Assembly: GCF_030056655.1 (NCBI RefSeq)
Contig: NZ_JASHIE010000016.1
Coordinates: forward strand, 62,001-126,000
Length of the DNA: 64,000 bases
From: Flectobacillus rivi
Lineage (GTDB): Bacteria; Bacteroidota; Bacteroidia; Cytophagales; Spirosomataceae
Direction: 5' to 3'
The notes beneath the pieces are model-generated. The model was given only the letters and a program-made list of their open reading frames with translations. It did not search any database and was not told where the DNA came from. Position 1 is the first letter of the stretch. Every line of letters begins with the position of its first letter. Made by a program: the position numbers and the translations under genes. Below, one piece after another: positions 9,831 to 18,209 of this stretch.

Positions 9831-10099
9831 GATTTAAGTTATGTGTTTAGGCACAAGGCAACAGGCACAAGGCACAGAGTGTTAAAATGTTTTTTATTAC
9901 CCACAGCCATGCTTTTTCCAAAACCCACCGCCGAGAGCCGTTACCTGAAAGATCCAAGCATAATCTTAAATTTAATTTTGCCCACTAACTTAAGTTAGTA
10001 AATAAAATTCAACTATTTGGCTTTCGACAAAACATATCCGTAGTTACTAAAAAACATATTAAAACTCTTTGCCTAGTGTCTAAACACATAACTTAAATC
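9831..10099. mobile_element. MITE-like element bounded by inverted repeats
   Basis: GATTTAAGTTATGTGTTTA at 9831-9849 is repeated in perfect inverse at 10081-10099. The match continues inward imperfectly (GGCACAAGGCAACAG against GACACTAGGCAAAGAG), giving ends of roughly 35 bp. The 269-bp interior has no reading frame of note. It includes a GGCACAAGGCAACAGG string found again near 22732. No clear target-site duplication is visible. The element ends 9 bases before the nucleoside hydrolase start and may supply its promoter. Confidence 0.5.
9973..9999 (+). promoter_or_regulatory. Candidate promoter and palindromic operator for the nucleoside hydrolase gene
   Basis: A -7 element TAATTTTG (9973-9980) is followed after three bases by the perfect 16-bp palindrome ACTAACTTAAGTTAGT (9984-9999). 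This places an operator over the expected transcription start. No good -33 TTTG is visible. The layout resembles that of the marR and gpx promoters in this window. Confidence 0.4.
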
Positions 10100-10108
10100 C
10101 CATTTTCT

Positions 10109-11053
10109 ATGAAACTAAAACTCACTATTGTGCTGACGCTCATGTCAATGATGCTGTTTGGACAAACTCGACAAAAAGTCATTTTTGATTGCGATTTGGG
10201 CGATGATATTGATGATGCCTTTGCCTTAGCCATGCTTCTAACCAATCAAGATAAATTGGATATTTTGGGCATTACTACATGCTACGGTCGTACCGATGAC
10301 CGTGCCAAAGTGGCGCTCAAACTATTGTATGAGACTGGTCAAGACAAAATTCCTGTAGCCTTGGGACGTAATACTTCCAAAATTGACGAGCGTGCCAACT
10401 GGTATGCAGAACAATTTTACTGGGCTAAGGATTTCAACAAATTAAAACCTATTCAACAATCTGCTACAGATTTTATCATCGAAAACCTCAAAAAATATCC
10501 GAATGAGGTCATCATTATTTCGGTTGGTCCAGTAACGAATATGGCAGACGTCATCGACAAAGACCCCAAAGCCTTGAAATTAGCCAAGAAAATCTATGCG
10601 ATGTTTGGGTCATTCTATATTGGCTACAACACCTATCCAAGTATCGATGCCGAATGGAATGTAAAAGTGGATATTCCTGCTGCTAAGAAGTTTGTCAATT
10701 CAGGTGCCAATATAGTTTATGCGGGATTGGACGTAACTGCTATGGTAAAACTTGAGAAAACCAAGCGAGATTTATTATTGATGCGACAGTCTGTTTTGAC
10801 AAATGCCTTGTCGGGTTTGTATGTGCTATGGGGCAACGAAACGCCAACGCTGTTTGACCCTGTAGCGATTGGTATGATGCTGTACCCCGAACTTTTCAAG
10901 ACTAAAAAAGTCAATATTGCAGTCGATAACGAAGGCTTTACCCGAATAAACGAAAATCAAGTTCCTAATGCCGAAGTGGGTGTTTCGATTGATTCCAATG
11001 AGTTTATCAACCGAATAATGAAAAGCTTTTTATATCAAAATTTAGAACGTTAA
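10109..11053 (+). CDS. Secreted inosine/uridine-preferring nucleoside hydrolase
   Basis: The enzyme hydrolyses the N-glycosidic bond of ribonucleosides to base and ribose. The 314-residue product has a signal peptide (about 1-19, ending FGQ) and then the family's Ca2+-binding signature VIFDCDLGDDIDDAFAL, which keeps the DxDxGxDDxxA spacing. A conserved LGITTCYGR segment follows. The C-terminal DPVAIGMML supplies the usual late Asp metal ligand. Export to the periplasm suggests scavenging of extracellular nucleosides, with the released ribose taken up by the permease at 12793 and phosphorylated by the ribokinase at 8842. Base specificity cannot be read from the sequence. Confidence 0.92.
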   Translation: MKLKLTIVLTLMSMMLFGQTRQKVIFDCDLGDDIDDAFALAMLLTNQDKLDILGITTCYGRTDDRAKVALKLLYETGQDKIPVALGRNTSKIDERANWYAEQFYWAKDFNKLKPIQQSATDFIIENLKKYPNEVIIISVGPVTNMADVIDKDPKALKLAKKIYAMFGSFYIGYNTYPSIDAEWNVKVDIPAAKKFVNSGANIVYAGLDVTAMVKLEKTKRDLLLMRQSVLTNALSGLYVLWGNETPTLFDPVAIGMMLYPELFKTKKVNIAVDNEGFTRINENQVPNAEVGVSIDSNEFINRIMKSFLYQNLER

Positions 11054-11144
11054 GTATTGAGCTATGAGCACTTAGTAAAACAGTTTTTAAGTAATAGAGT
11101 AAAATAACTGTCAAAGAATTTTAATAAAATATTGATTTTTCAAA

Positions 11145-11179
11145 ATTCACAACTCACAACTCAGCACTCATTCATAATC
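11145..11179. repeat. Dispersed intergenic repeat copy
   Basis: Tandem variants of the CACAACTC/AGCACTCATTC motif sit between the nucleoside hydrolase and the ADP-ribosylglycohydrolase genes. This is the inverse orientation of the repeat family core seen at 4601 and 30512. Confidence 0.5.
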
Positions 11180-11210
11180 TTATCCTTTTATTAATCAACT
11201 ATTTAACTTT

Positions 11211-12770
11211 ATGAAAAAAACATTTCTATTAATTCTATTTTTGACCAATACATTATTGGCGCAACAAAAAACACTTACCTTGAGCAAAACACAGCTCAAG
11301 GATAAAATCAAAGGAGGTTGGGCTGGTCAAACTATTGGCGTAACCTTTGGAGGACCCGTTGAGTTTAAGTACAATGGCACCATCATCAATGAATATCAGC
11401 CTATACAATGGTATGATGGCTATTTGAAAAACACTATGCTCAACAATCCAGGTTTGTATGATGATTTATATATGGACTTGACTTTTGTGGATGTTTTTGA
11501 GAAAGAAGGGCTTGATGCTCCAGTTGAGTCACATGCCAAGGCTTATGCCAATGCTGGCTATGCACTTTGGCACGCAAATCAAGCGGGAAGATATAATATT
11601 TTGCATGGAATGATGCCTCCTGCCTCTGGTCATTGGGTCAATAATCCACATGCAGATTGTATTGATTATCAGATAGAATGCGATTTTGCAGGACTTATGT
11701 CACCTGCTATGCCAAATGCTGCCTCAAAAATTTCTGATAAAATTGGACATATCATGAACTATGGTGATGGGTATTTTGGTGGCGTGTATTTAGGTGCGTG
11801 TTATACTTTGGCATTTACTTCAACCGATATAAAATACATTGTTTCGGAAGCACTTAAGACTATTCCCAAAGAAAGTAATTATTACAAATGTATAGCTGAC
11901 ATAATCAAATGGCATCAAATGTATCCAAATGATTGGAAAAAGACATGGTATTTACTCCAAGACAAATGGACACAAGATATTGGATGCCCTGATGGTGTAT
12001 TTGCGCCATTCAATATCGATGCGACTATCAACTCGGCGTATGTGGTTTTAGGTTTACTTTATGGCAATGGAGATTTTTCCCAAACAATGGAAATTACGAC
12101 CCGTTGCGGTCAAGATGCAGACTGCAATCCTTCATCAGCAGGAGGAATACTTGGAACAGTATTAGGTTATGACAAAATTCCAGCTTATTGGAAAATGGGT
12201 TTGAAAGAGGCTGAAGATATTGATTTTAAATACACAACTATTTCATTGGCAGATGTGTATGAAATCGGTACCAAACACGCATTGTTGAATATTGAACGTA
12301 ATGGTGGGAAAGTCTTAGAAGATAAAGTGATTATTCCGATTCAAACTCCTATGCCAGTCAAAATGGAAAAAAGCTTTGATGGGACTTATCCAATTGATAA
12401 ACAGTTTGTTAATAAATATTTGAAAGATGAATATACCTTTGATTTTGAAGGAACAGGTTTTGTAGTAAAGGGAGAAACGGCTAAATGGATGTCAGAAAGC
12501 ACTTTTAACTTTCAGGTAGAATTATATTTAGATGGCAATAAAATAGAGACTGTAGCCTTGCCAACTAGCTTTAAAGAACGTCGTCATGAGTTGTTTTGGA
12601 AATATTTGCTACCAAAGGGAAAACATACCGTCAAGCTGAAAATGCTTAACCCATCTGAGGAGCATGAATGCCGTATCACCGAAGTGTTGATTTATGGTGA
12701 TAGTCCAAATAACGATTCCAATCAGACTATTTATCGTTTTGGACAGAGAAAACCAGCTGCAAAAAAGTAA
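11211..12770 (+). CDS. Secreted ADP-ribosylglycohydrolase family protein with C-terminal beta domain
   Basis: The 519-residue protein has a signal peptide (residues 1-18, LLAQ) followed by an ADP-ribosylglycohydrolase (ARH/DraG) fold. It shows GGWAGQTIGVTFGGPVEF near the start, the metal-ligand stretch YDDLYMDLTF, and the C-terminal signature TTRCGQDADCNPSSAGGILG that supplies further Mg2+ ligands. The last 130 residues or so form a separate beta-rich region of unknown role. Family members cleave ADP-ribose from proteins or small molecules. Bacteroidota homologues with signal peptides are common but poorly characterised. Neighbours (nucleoside hydrolase, ribokinase, sugar permease) point to release of ribose-containing compounds outside the cytoplasm rather than regulation of a cytosolic target. 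Confidence 0.85.
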   Translation: MKKTFLLILFLTNTLLAQQKTLTLSKTQLKDKIKGGWAGQTIGVTFGGPVEFKYNGTIINEYQPIQWYDGYLKNTMLNNPGLYDDLYMDLTFVDVFEKEGLDAPVESHAKAYANAGYALWHANQAGRYNILHGMMPPASGHWVNNPHADCIDYQIECDFAGLMSPAMPNAASKISDKIGHIMNYGDGYFGGVYLGACYTLAFTSTDIKYIVSEALKTIPKESNYYKCIADIIKWHQMYPNDWKKTWYLLQDKWTQDIGCPDGVFAPFNIDATINSAYVVLGLLYGNGDFSQTMEITTRCGQDADCNPSSAGGILGTVLGYDKIPAYWKMGLKEAEDIDFKYTTISLADVYEIGTKHALLNIERNGGKVLEDKVIIPIQTPMPVKMEKSFDGTYPIDKQFVNKYLKDEYTFDFEGTGFVVKGETAKWMSESTFNFQVELYLDGNKIETVALPTSFKERRHELFWKYLLPKGKHTVKLKMLNPSEEHECRITEVLIYGDSPNNDSNQTIYRFGQRKPAAKK

Positions 12771-12792
12771 TAACCACAACCGTATCAAATTT

Positions 12793-13791
12793 ATGTTTAT
12801 CATCGAAAACTATACCACTGCGGTGGTTTTTTGTATCGTAACTATGTTATGCTGGGGCTCATGGGCCAATACCCAAAAGTTAGCTTCGTCCAATTGGCGT
12901 TTTGAGCTTTTCTATTGGGATTATGTTATCGGAATACTCATTACTTCCTTATTATTTGCCTTTACGCTCGGAAGTATGGGCGAAGGAGGAAGAGGTTTTT
13001 TAGTAGATATACAACAAGCTGATACTGTCAATATTTATTCAGCGATTATAGGTGGTATCGTATTCAATTTGGCTAATATCCTGTTAGGAGCAGCTATTTC
13101 TATTGCAGGGATGTCGGTTGCCTTTCCTGTGGGAATAGGTTTGGCATTGGTAGTCGGCGTGATTGTGAATTATATCGATGCCCCTATTGGTAATTCAACT
13201 TTTATTTTTGCGGGGGTAGCGCTTATTGTAATTGCTATTTTGCTCAATGCTAATGCCTATCGAAAAATGCTTGCAGGCAATACGGCTTCTGTATCAAGCA
13301 AAGGACTTGCTCTTTCGGTTATTAGTGGGTTGTTGATGGGACTATTTTATAAATACGTCGCCAATTCCATGTTCCCTGATTTTACACATCCAATAGAGGG
13401 AAAATTAAGTCCTTATACGGCTGTGGTATTTTTTGCGGTAGGTATCTTCTTGAGTAATTTTGTTTTCAATACATTTTTAATGAAAAAACCCTTTGTAGGA
13501 GCACCTGTAAGCTATTCAGATTATTTCAAGGGCACAAGCCAGAGTCATCTTATGGGTATTGTTGGCGGTAGTATTTGGTGCATCGGAATGTCATTCAATA
13601 TCATCGCTTCAGGTACGGCTGGGCCTGCTATTTCGTATGGTTTGGGACAAGGAGCTACCATTGTAGCTGCTATCTGGGGTATTTATATCTGGAAAGAATT
13701 CAAAAATGCTCCTCAAGGTACCAATACTTTACTTAATATCATGTTGTTGTGCTATATCCTTGGCTTGGGATTATTGATTTCTGCCAAGTGA
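12793..13791 (+). CDS. GRP/DMT-type sugar permease, probably ribose
   Basis: An inner-membrane protein of 332 residues with about ten hydrophobic segments and no signal peptide. It resembles the glucose/ribose porter (GRP) and RhaT branch of the drug/metabolite transporter superfamily: early CWGSWANTQKLASSNWRFELFYWDY and later GGSIWCIGMSFNIIASG. (Only positions and short key residues are meant here; the first stretch spans residues 19-43.) I choose the ATG at 12793, 22 bases after the glycohydrolase stop. The longer in-frame start at 12694 overlaps the preceding gene. Position at the end of the ribosyl-salvage set suggests ribose or a related pentose as substrate. Some databases label such proteins as multidrug transporters, without support here. 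Confidence 0.82.
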   Translation: MFIIENYTTAVVFCIVTMLCWGSWANTQKLASSNWRFELFYWDYVIGILITSLLFAFTLGSMGEGGRGFLVDIQQADTVNIYSAIIGGIVFNLANILLGAAISIAGMSVAFPVGIGLALVVGVIVNYIDAPIGNSTFIFAGVALIVIAILLNANAYRKMLAGNTASVSSKGLALSVISGLLMGLFYKYVANSMFPDFTHPIEGKLSPYTAVVFFAVGIFLSNFVFNTFLMKKPFVGAPVSYSDYFKGTSQSHLMGIVGGSIWCIGMSFNIIASGTAGPAISYGLGQGATIVAAIWGIYIWKEFKNAPQGTNTLLNIMLLCYILGLGLLISAK

Positions 13792-13796
13792 TGATC

Positions 13797-13842
13797 TATT
13801 TTCTACTAGAGTGCGAATTCATTCGCACTCTAGTAGAAAATA
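13797..13842. terminator. Bidirectional terminator between convergent permease and DoxX genes
   Basis: A perfect 21-bp stem (13797-13817 with 13822-13842) encloses the tetraloop TTCA. Both ends are A/T-rich, giving T-runs in either direction. It lies between the stop codons of two convergent genes. Confidence 0.9.
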
Positions 13843-13866
13843 AACCTTTTTGTCAACAACTAACAT

Positions 13867-14730
13867 TTACTTTTTCTTATCATCTTTTGCCACATCATAC
13901 ATAGCTTTATAAACGGTATTTGTGGTTTTATTATCTAACGAAATATATCTATTCCCTTGGTCTTTTAGTTCGATTTCACCGTTTAGTACAAATTTTATTT
14001 TGGTAAAGTTAAAACCCGTGTTGACTTTAAATTGAGCGGTATAGATAGAATCTTTAATTATCTCCTTCATCGCTAAATCGGTATCCCAACTAAGAGGAGC
14101 ATCATTTCCTCGAACTCCCATCGTTTTAACACTTGTTTTATGTGGCAAAGTTACTTGTACTGTTACTGTATGAGTTTTTGTATCTTGAACTCCTGCCATC
14201 AGTAATACCAAGACAATTGGTAATAAACTAAACATTCCAATCTTGAAATTCTGTTTTTGATAAATCAAATGATCGATGCCAAAGCGTCCGCTTCCTAAAA
14301 TAAGATGAAACATACTTACCCACAGAATCCCCAAAGCTGGCATCATTGACCATAGCCCATTGTCCCACTGCTGACAGATTGCCGCCACAAGCATGGTACA
14401 TGCCATCAAAAATGAAAATAGGCGAGTTTGAAAACCAAGTATAAAGGCCATTCCACCGATACCTTCACTAAAAGCGCCCATGTAGGCTAGAAAAACAGAG
14501 AATGTTTTGAAAATACCCCCATACGCTGCAACATCGCTGGGAAACCAGAATACCACTTCAAATAAACCAAGATTAATCTCAGCAGGAGTCCAAGGCAAAC
14601 CAAATTTGGAGGCGCCAAAATCTGAAGTGAGCCAATATCCACAGATGATTCTTGGGATACTAATGAATACGTCTTGCCACCAGCGAGGCATAGTGATTGG
14701 GCGAAATAAGAGGTCGAATAGCTTTTGCAT
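13867..14730 (-). CDS. DoxX-family membrane protein with C-terminal starch-binding-like domain
   Basis: The N-terminal half (about residues 1-180) is a DoxX four-helix membrane domain: PRIICGYWLTSDFGASKFGL, GGMAFILGFQTRLFSF and GRFGIDHLI. After a further hydrophobic segment, the last 100 residues or so (from HTVTVQVTLPHKTSV) form an extracytoplasmic beta domain with VRGNDAPLSWDTDLAM and FKVNTGFNFTKIKFVLNG. This pattern resembles CBM20/CBM48-like starch-binding or AMPK-type modules. That assignment is by eye. DoxX proteins are linked to redox and thiol stress, so the added domain is unusual. I prefer the start at 14730 (MQKLFDLLFRPI); an in-frame ATG at 14784 adds 18 residues. It lies directly downstream of the membrane AraC regulator. 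Confidence 0.8.
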   Translation of the reverse strand: MQKLFDLLFRPITMPRWWQDVFISIPRIICGYWLTSDFGASKFGLPWTPAEINLGLFEVVFWFPSDVAAYGGIFKTFSVFLAYMGAFSEGIGGMAFILGFQTRLFSFLMACTMLVAAICQQWDNGLWSMMPALGILWVSMFHLILGSGRFGIDHLIYQKQNFKIGMFSLLPIVLVLLMAGVQDTKTHTVTVQVTLPHKTSVKTMGVRGNDAPLSWDTDLAMKEIIKDSIYTAQFKVNTGFNFTKIKFVLNGEIELKDQGNRYISLDNKTTNTVYKAMYDVAKDDKKK

Positions 14731-14807
14731 AAAATGTTTTTTTTCGTCAAAAGTAGCTCTAGCTGGATACCTCAATCGCTTCAAATTATGATTTGAAACC
14801 TATTTTA

Positions 14808-16013
14808 TTAAAGAAAATGCTGTTGAATGTATTCTACAGGGGTAAAATTGGTAACTTTTTTAAAAGCACGGTTAAAAGTTGCTTTGCTATTAAAACCACA
14901 ATCGTATGCGATGCTCAACAACGTTTGTTTTTTATGAAGCCCTTTTTCTATTTCACCTATCACAATGTTGATACGATACTGATTGATTAAATCATTAAAG
15001 TTTTGACCAAAACCTTTATTAATTACTTTACTCAAAATCGAAGCATTGGTATTGAGTTGTTTTGACAGCTCAACCAAGGTAAGTTCAGGATTCAGAAAAA
15101 CTTGTTCTTGTTCTAAAACTGAGAGGAGCGATTCTTTGATTGTTAACAAGTCATCACTTAGCTCTTGAGTTGTGGTGTTTTCAGCAATTGGAATAGAGAT
15201 ATATTCTGTGTCGATGGTATCAGACGCAGCCCAATAGGTTTCGTCTGTAGATAAGAGATTGGTTCGAAACAACAACTTACTTTCGACGGCATTGCTATAA
15301 CTCAAAATTGCAATGTAATAGCAGCAAATAGCATAGCATAAAAAGTACCACCATGTATTAATATAGTTCATATCCCAAATAAGCCCCAATATCGCTACGA
15401 CGCCCCTAATGAATAGCAAAGTGATACAAGCAAAAAAGAATCTCGGCAACCATGGATACAAATAGGCCGTTGTGTTACTCAAAACTTGGTTAATACTTTT
15501 TACATACAATTGATGGTATCTAAATCCCATAACCAAATAAACCGACATACTGACAAATCCCAAAAGCTGATACCATGGATCAAAGTCAGGGTCTTGTCCA
15601 CTGGCAAGAAAACCATAATCATGAATGATGAATTTATCATAAATCACGATGATAGCACTGTACACCAAATATAGAATGGCAGGGATGAAATGCAATAACA
15701 TGCTACGGTTTAGTCTCAACGCAGGATTCAGTAGACTTTGTGTATAAAAAAATAGCACTGGTCCTAACAGAAATAAGTGTTGAAAAGGAGTGTAAAATAG
15801 GAAATCTCTATAAGGTTGTGTGTCATACCAACCAGCAAATCCAACCATCCAAGGCGTGAAATATAGGGTGCTTAACAACAGAAATAAGCTCATCCAAAAA
15901 CTGGAAAGTTGCTGAGTTTTGATATATTTTATCAAAAACAAAAGACTGTACACCAACAAGTGAATGAAAAAAACTAATAAAAATGAGCTATAAAAGCTGT
16001 ATGAAAATAACAT
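14808..16013 (-). CDS. Membrane-bound AraC-family regulator
   Basis: The 401-residue protein combines about seven transmembrane segments (residues 1-240) with a C-terminal AraC/XylS DNA-binding domain (about 295-401). The latter shows LVELSKQLNTNASILSKVIN and the signature IAYDCGFNSKATFNRAFKK followed by TPVEYIQQ. This is the Bacteroidota type in which an integral membrane sensor carries the HTH on the cytoplasmic side. The ligand is unknown. The DoxX gene follows on the same strand, so the two are probably cotranscribed and the regulator may control the DoxX protein. Confidence 0.9.
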   Translation of the reverse strand: MLFSYSFYSSFLLVFFIHLLVYSLLFLIKYIKTQQLSSFWMSLFLLLSTLYFTPWMVGFAGWYDTQPYRDFLFYTPFQHLFLLGPVLFFYTQSLLNPALRLNRSMLLHFIPAILYLVYSAIIVIYDKFIIHDYGFLASGQDPDFDPWYQLLGFVSMSVYLVMGFRYHQLYVKSINQVLSNTTAYLYPWLPRFFFACITLLFIRGVVAILGLIWDMNYINTWWYFLCYAICCYYIAILSYSNAVESKLLFRTNLLSTDETYWAASDTIDTEYISIPIAENTTTQELSDDLLTIKESLLSVLEQEQVFLNPELTLVELSKQLNTNASILSKVINKGFGQNFNDLINQYRINIVIGEIEKGLHKKQTLLSIAYDCGFNSKATFNRAFKKVTNFTPVEYIQQHFL

Positions 16014-16277
16014 TATTATCTATTTATTAGGTTGATACCTTTCAATTCCTATCTATTATTTACGAAGATATTTTATTCTGATGTGCTCCCCAACTTTCAT
16101 CCTCGATTCTTCGATAAAGTTTGTTGTTCTTCCCAAGTCCAATATCTCATATCCGAAATGGGTGATTCTTCAAATCCTTTGTGCAGTGCCAATTCTTGAC
16201 TTAGAAATACACTTTCATGCTTTTTGCGCCTGATTTTCTGCCAGTTAACGTGCTTTTTTTACTTTTCATCAAATTTC

Positions 16278-16362
16278 TTTGGAGAATTCATTTTCATACT
16301 CTAATTTTGAATCGTTGATTTTGTCAACTATTTTAAAAATCAACTTTTTTAAAGTCAACGAT
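16278..16362 (+). promoter_or_regulatory. marR promoter with operator
   Basis: A -33 TTTG (16278-16281) and a -7 TAATTTTG (16302-16309) are separated by 20 bases, matching the Bacteroidota sigma consensus. The operator GTTGATTTTGTCAACTA (16314-16330) begins four bases after the -7 element. A second imperfect copy (AAAATCAAC...GTCAACGAT) covers 16335-16362 up to the start codon. The same 17-mer occurs inverted at 16811-16827 before tolC, so autoregulation by the encoded MarR protein is likely. The rest of the AraC/marR gap (16014-16277) shows nothing clear. Confidence 0.7.
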
Positions 16363-16363
16363 A

Positions 16364-16795
16364 ATGGAAGTACAACGTAATTCATTTAGATACCTATTTG
16401 CTGATACAGTCAAAGCATTGTTCAAGCAATCGGCTCGTGAATTGGCCAATGCAGGTATTCAAATTTTGCCTGAGCAACATTTTTTATTACACCTTATTGC
16501 TTCAAAAGAAGAAACAATTCAATCGGATTTGGCCGAAATGATTCATAAGGACAAATCAGCGGTTATGCGTCATATCGACCAGTTGGAAGCAATGGGTTAT
16601 TTGATTCGTGTAAACGACACTACCGACCGTCGCAAAAAACACTTAGTCATTACCGAAGCTGGAAAAGATATTATGAAACAGTGTCAAGAAGTAATCGATG
16701 TGGTGACCGAAAGAAATTTGGTAGGTATTACAGAAGAAGAACTTGAGGTATTCACTAAAGTTCTTATCAAATTAAAACAAAATTCAGAAAAATAA
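16364..16795 (+). CDS. MarR-family repressor of the RND efflux operon
   Basis: A 143-residue winged-helix regulator of MarR type. The DNA-binding core is visible as QSDLAEMIHKDKSAVMRHID with the wing TDRRKKHLVITEAG. Length and dimerisation helices at both ends are normal. It is the first gene before a TolC-adaptor-permease operon on the same strand, 70 bases upstream. Identical operator sequences lie in front of it and of the TolC gene. The simplest reading is a repressor that responds to an efflux substrate. The ligand is unknown. Confidence 0.93.
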   Translation: MEVQRNSFRYLFADTVKALFKQSARELANAGIQILPEQHFLLHLIASKEETIQSDLAEMIHKDKSAVMRHIDQLEAMGYLIRVNDTTDRRKKHLVITEAGKDIMKQCQEVIDVVTERNLVGITEEELEVFTKVLIKLKQNSEK

Positions 16796-16807
16796 TTTTT
16801 TTGCTCA

Positions 16808-16830
16808 AATAGTTGACAAAATCAACTATT
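16808..16830 (+). promoter_or_regulatory. MarR operator before the tolC-like gene
   Basis: The palindrome AATAGTTGA-caaaa-TCAACTATT contains the exact complement of the 17-mer at 16314-16330 in the marR promoter. It sits in the 70-base gap between marR and tolC. Further half sites (GTTCAAC, AATCAAC) follow up to 16856. Confidence 0.65.
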
Positions 16831-16865
16831 GAAAGTTCAACAATATTAAAATCAACTACTCTTTT

Positions 16866-18197
16866 ATGAAAACAATACCATATTACCTAGCACTGTTAGG
16901 ATGTTGGCTTTCGCTGAGTGCCAATGCACAGCAACGTTTGACTTTAAAATCGAGTGTAGATTATGCGCTCAAAAATCATGTGAGTAACACCGTTTACGAA
17001 AATGAAATAGCCCTAGCCAAACAAAAATCAGTAGAAGCATTGGCGGGTTATTTACCTCAAGTAAATGGTACAGTCACATTTGACGATAACCTCAAGCGCC
17101 AAATTACTGTAATTCCTGCGGGAGCATTTTCTCCTACTGAAATTAGATTACAGTTTGGTAATCAGTATAATACGATGGGGACAGTTCAACTCGACCAAGT
17201 GATTTATGACAAGTCGATGTTAGTGGGTATCAAAGCTGCCGAACCCAACAACCAGCTTTCAGTCTTTAAAAAAGAACAAAACCAAGAACAGCTGATTTAC
17301 AATACGGTAAGTGCGTATTTTCAAGTATTAGTTATCAAAGAACAAGAAAAACTAACGCTTGAGAACGAAAAGAAATATAAAGACTTGTTGGAGATTTTGG
17401 CACTTCGTTTAGAGAAAGGCGTCATCAAAAAAACTGAGTATGACCGTACCAAAGCAAGCTTGAACAATATTGTTGCCCAAAAATCAATTCTACAAGTAAA
17501 CAAGCAAATCGCTTTAAACCGTCTCAAAAATGCCATTGGTATGCCTGTTACAGAAGATGTAGTGGATGTTGAATCTTTGAATTATGAGGGAATGGCGTTG
17601 GGAGAAAAAGATAATGGTTTTGAAATAGGTAACCTGCTAGACCTCAAAATTCAGAATGCCAATGCTTCGCTTTTATCTTTTGACGTAAAGCGCAAAGAAG
17701 CTGCTTTCTTGCCAACGGTTTCGATGTATGCCCGTTATGGTGGACAAAGTTTTGGAAACGAATTTGGTCCTTCATTTGGTAAATGGTTTGATTTCTCGAC
17801 TATTGGTTTAAAAGTAAATATCCCAATGTTTAGTGGATACCGCAAAAGTAGCCAACTCAAGCAAGCCGAAATTTCACTATTAAACGCCAAGGCTAATTAT
17901 AAGTTGATGAGTGATAATCTCTCGATGCTATATCATAACTCTTCGGCTCAATTACAAAAGTCTCAATCGGACTTAGGCATCAACCGTGAAAACCTCACTT
18001 TTGCCAAAACTGTCTTAGAAAGTACAACGGTAGAATACGAAAAGGGAGTGGCAACATTATCAGATTTGCTCAATTCTGATTACTCGTTCAAAGAAGCACA
18101 AAGCAATTACATGACTTCGTTGATCAATGTGCTGAGTTCGAGATTGGAATATGAAAAATCAAAAGGGTCTTTAAAAAGCTATATCAATCAATTTTAA
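16866..18197 (+). CDS. TolC-family outer membrane efflux protein
   Basis: The 443-residue protein has a signal peptide (about 1-21, ending ANAQ) and two repeated TolC-type coiled-coil/beta regions: SVDYALKNHVSNTVYENEI early, and LKQAEISLLNAKANYKLM with VATLSDLLNSDYSFKEAQ late. It forms the outer membrane exit channel of the tripartite pump encoded with the two following genes, 12 and 20 bases apart. The length is normal for the Bacteroidota subgroup. Confidence 0.93.
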   Translation: MKTIPYYLALLGCWLSLSANAQQRLTLKSSVDYALKNHVSNTVYENEIALAKQKSVEALAGYLPQVNGTVTFDDNLKRQITVIPAGAFSPTEIRLQFGNQYNTMGTVQLDQVIYDKSMLVGIKAAEPNNQLSVFKKEQNQEQLIYNTVSAYFQVLVIKEQEKLTLENEKKYKDLLEILALRLEKGVIKKTEYDRTKASLNNIVAQKSILQVNKQIALNRLKNAIGMPVTEDVVDVESLNYEGMALGEKDNGFEIGNLLDLKIQNANASLLSFDVKRKEAAFLPTVSMYARYGGQSFGNEFGPSFGKWFDFSTIGLKVNIPMFSGYRKSSQLKQAEISLLNAKANYKLMSDNLSMLYHNSSAQLQKSQSDLGINRENLTFAKTVLESTTVEYEKGVATLSDLLNSDYSFKEAQSNYMTSLINVLSSRLEYEKSKGSLKSYINQF

Positions 18198-18209
18198 TCA
18201 AAAATATCA

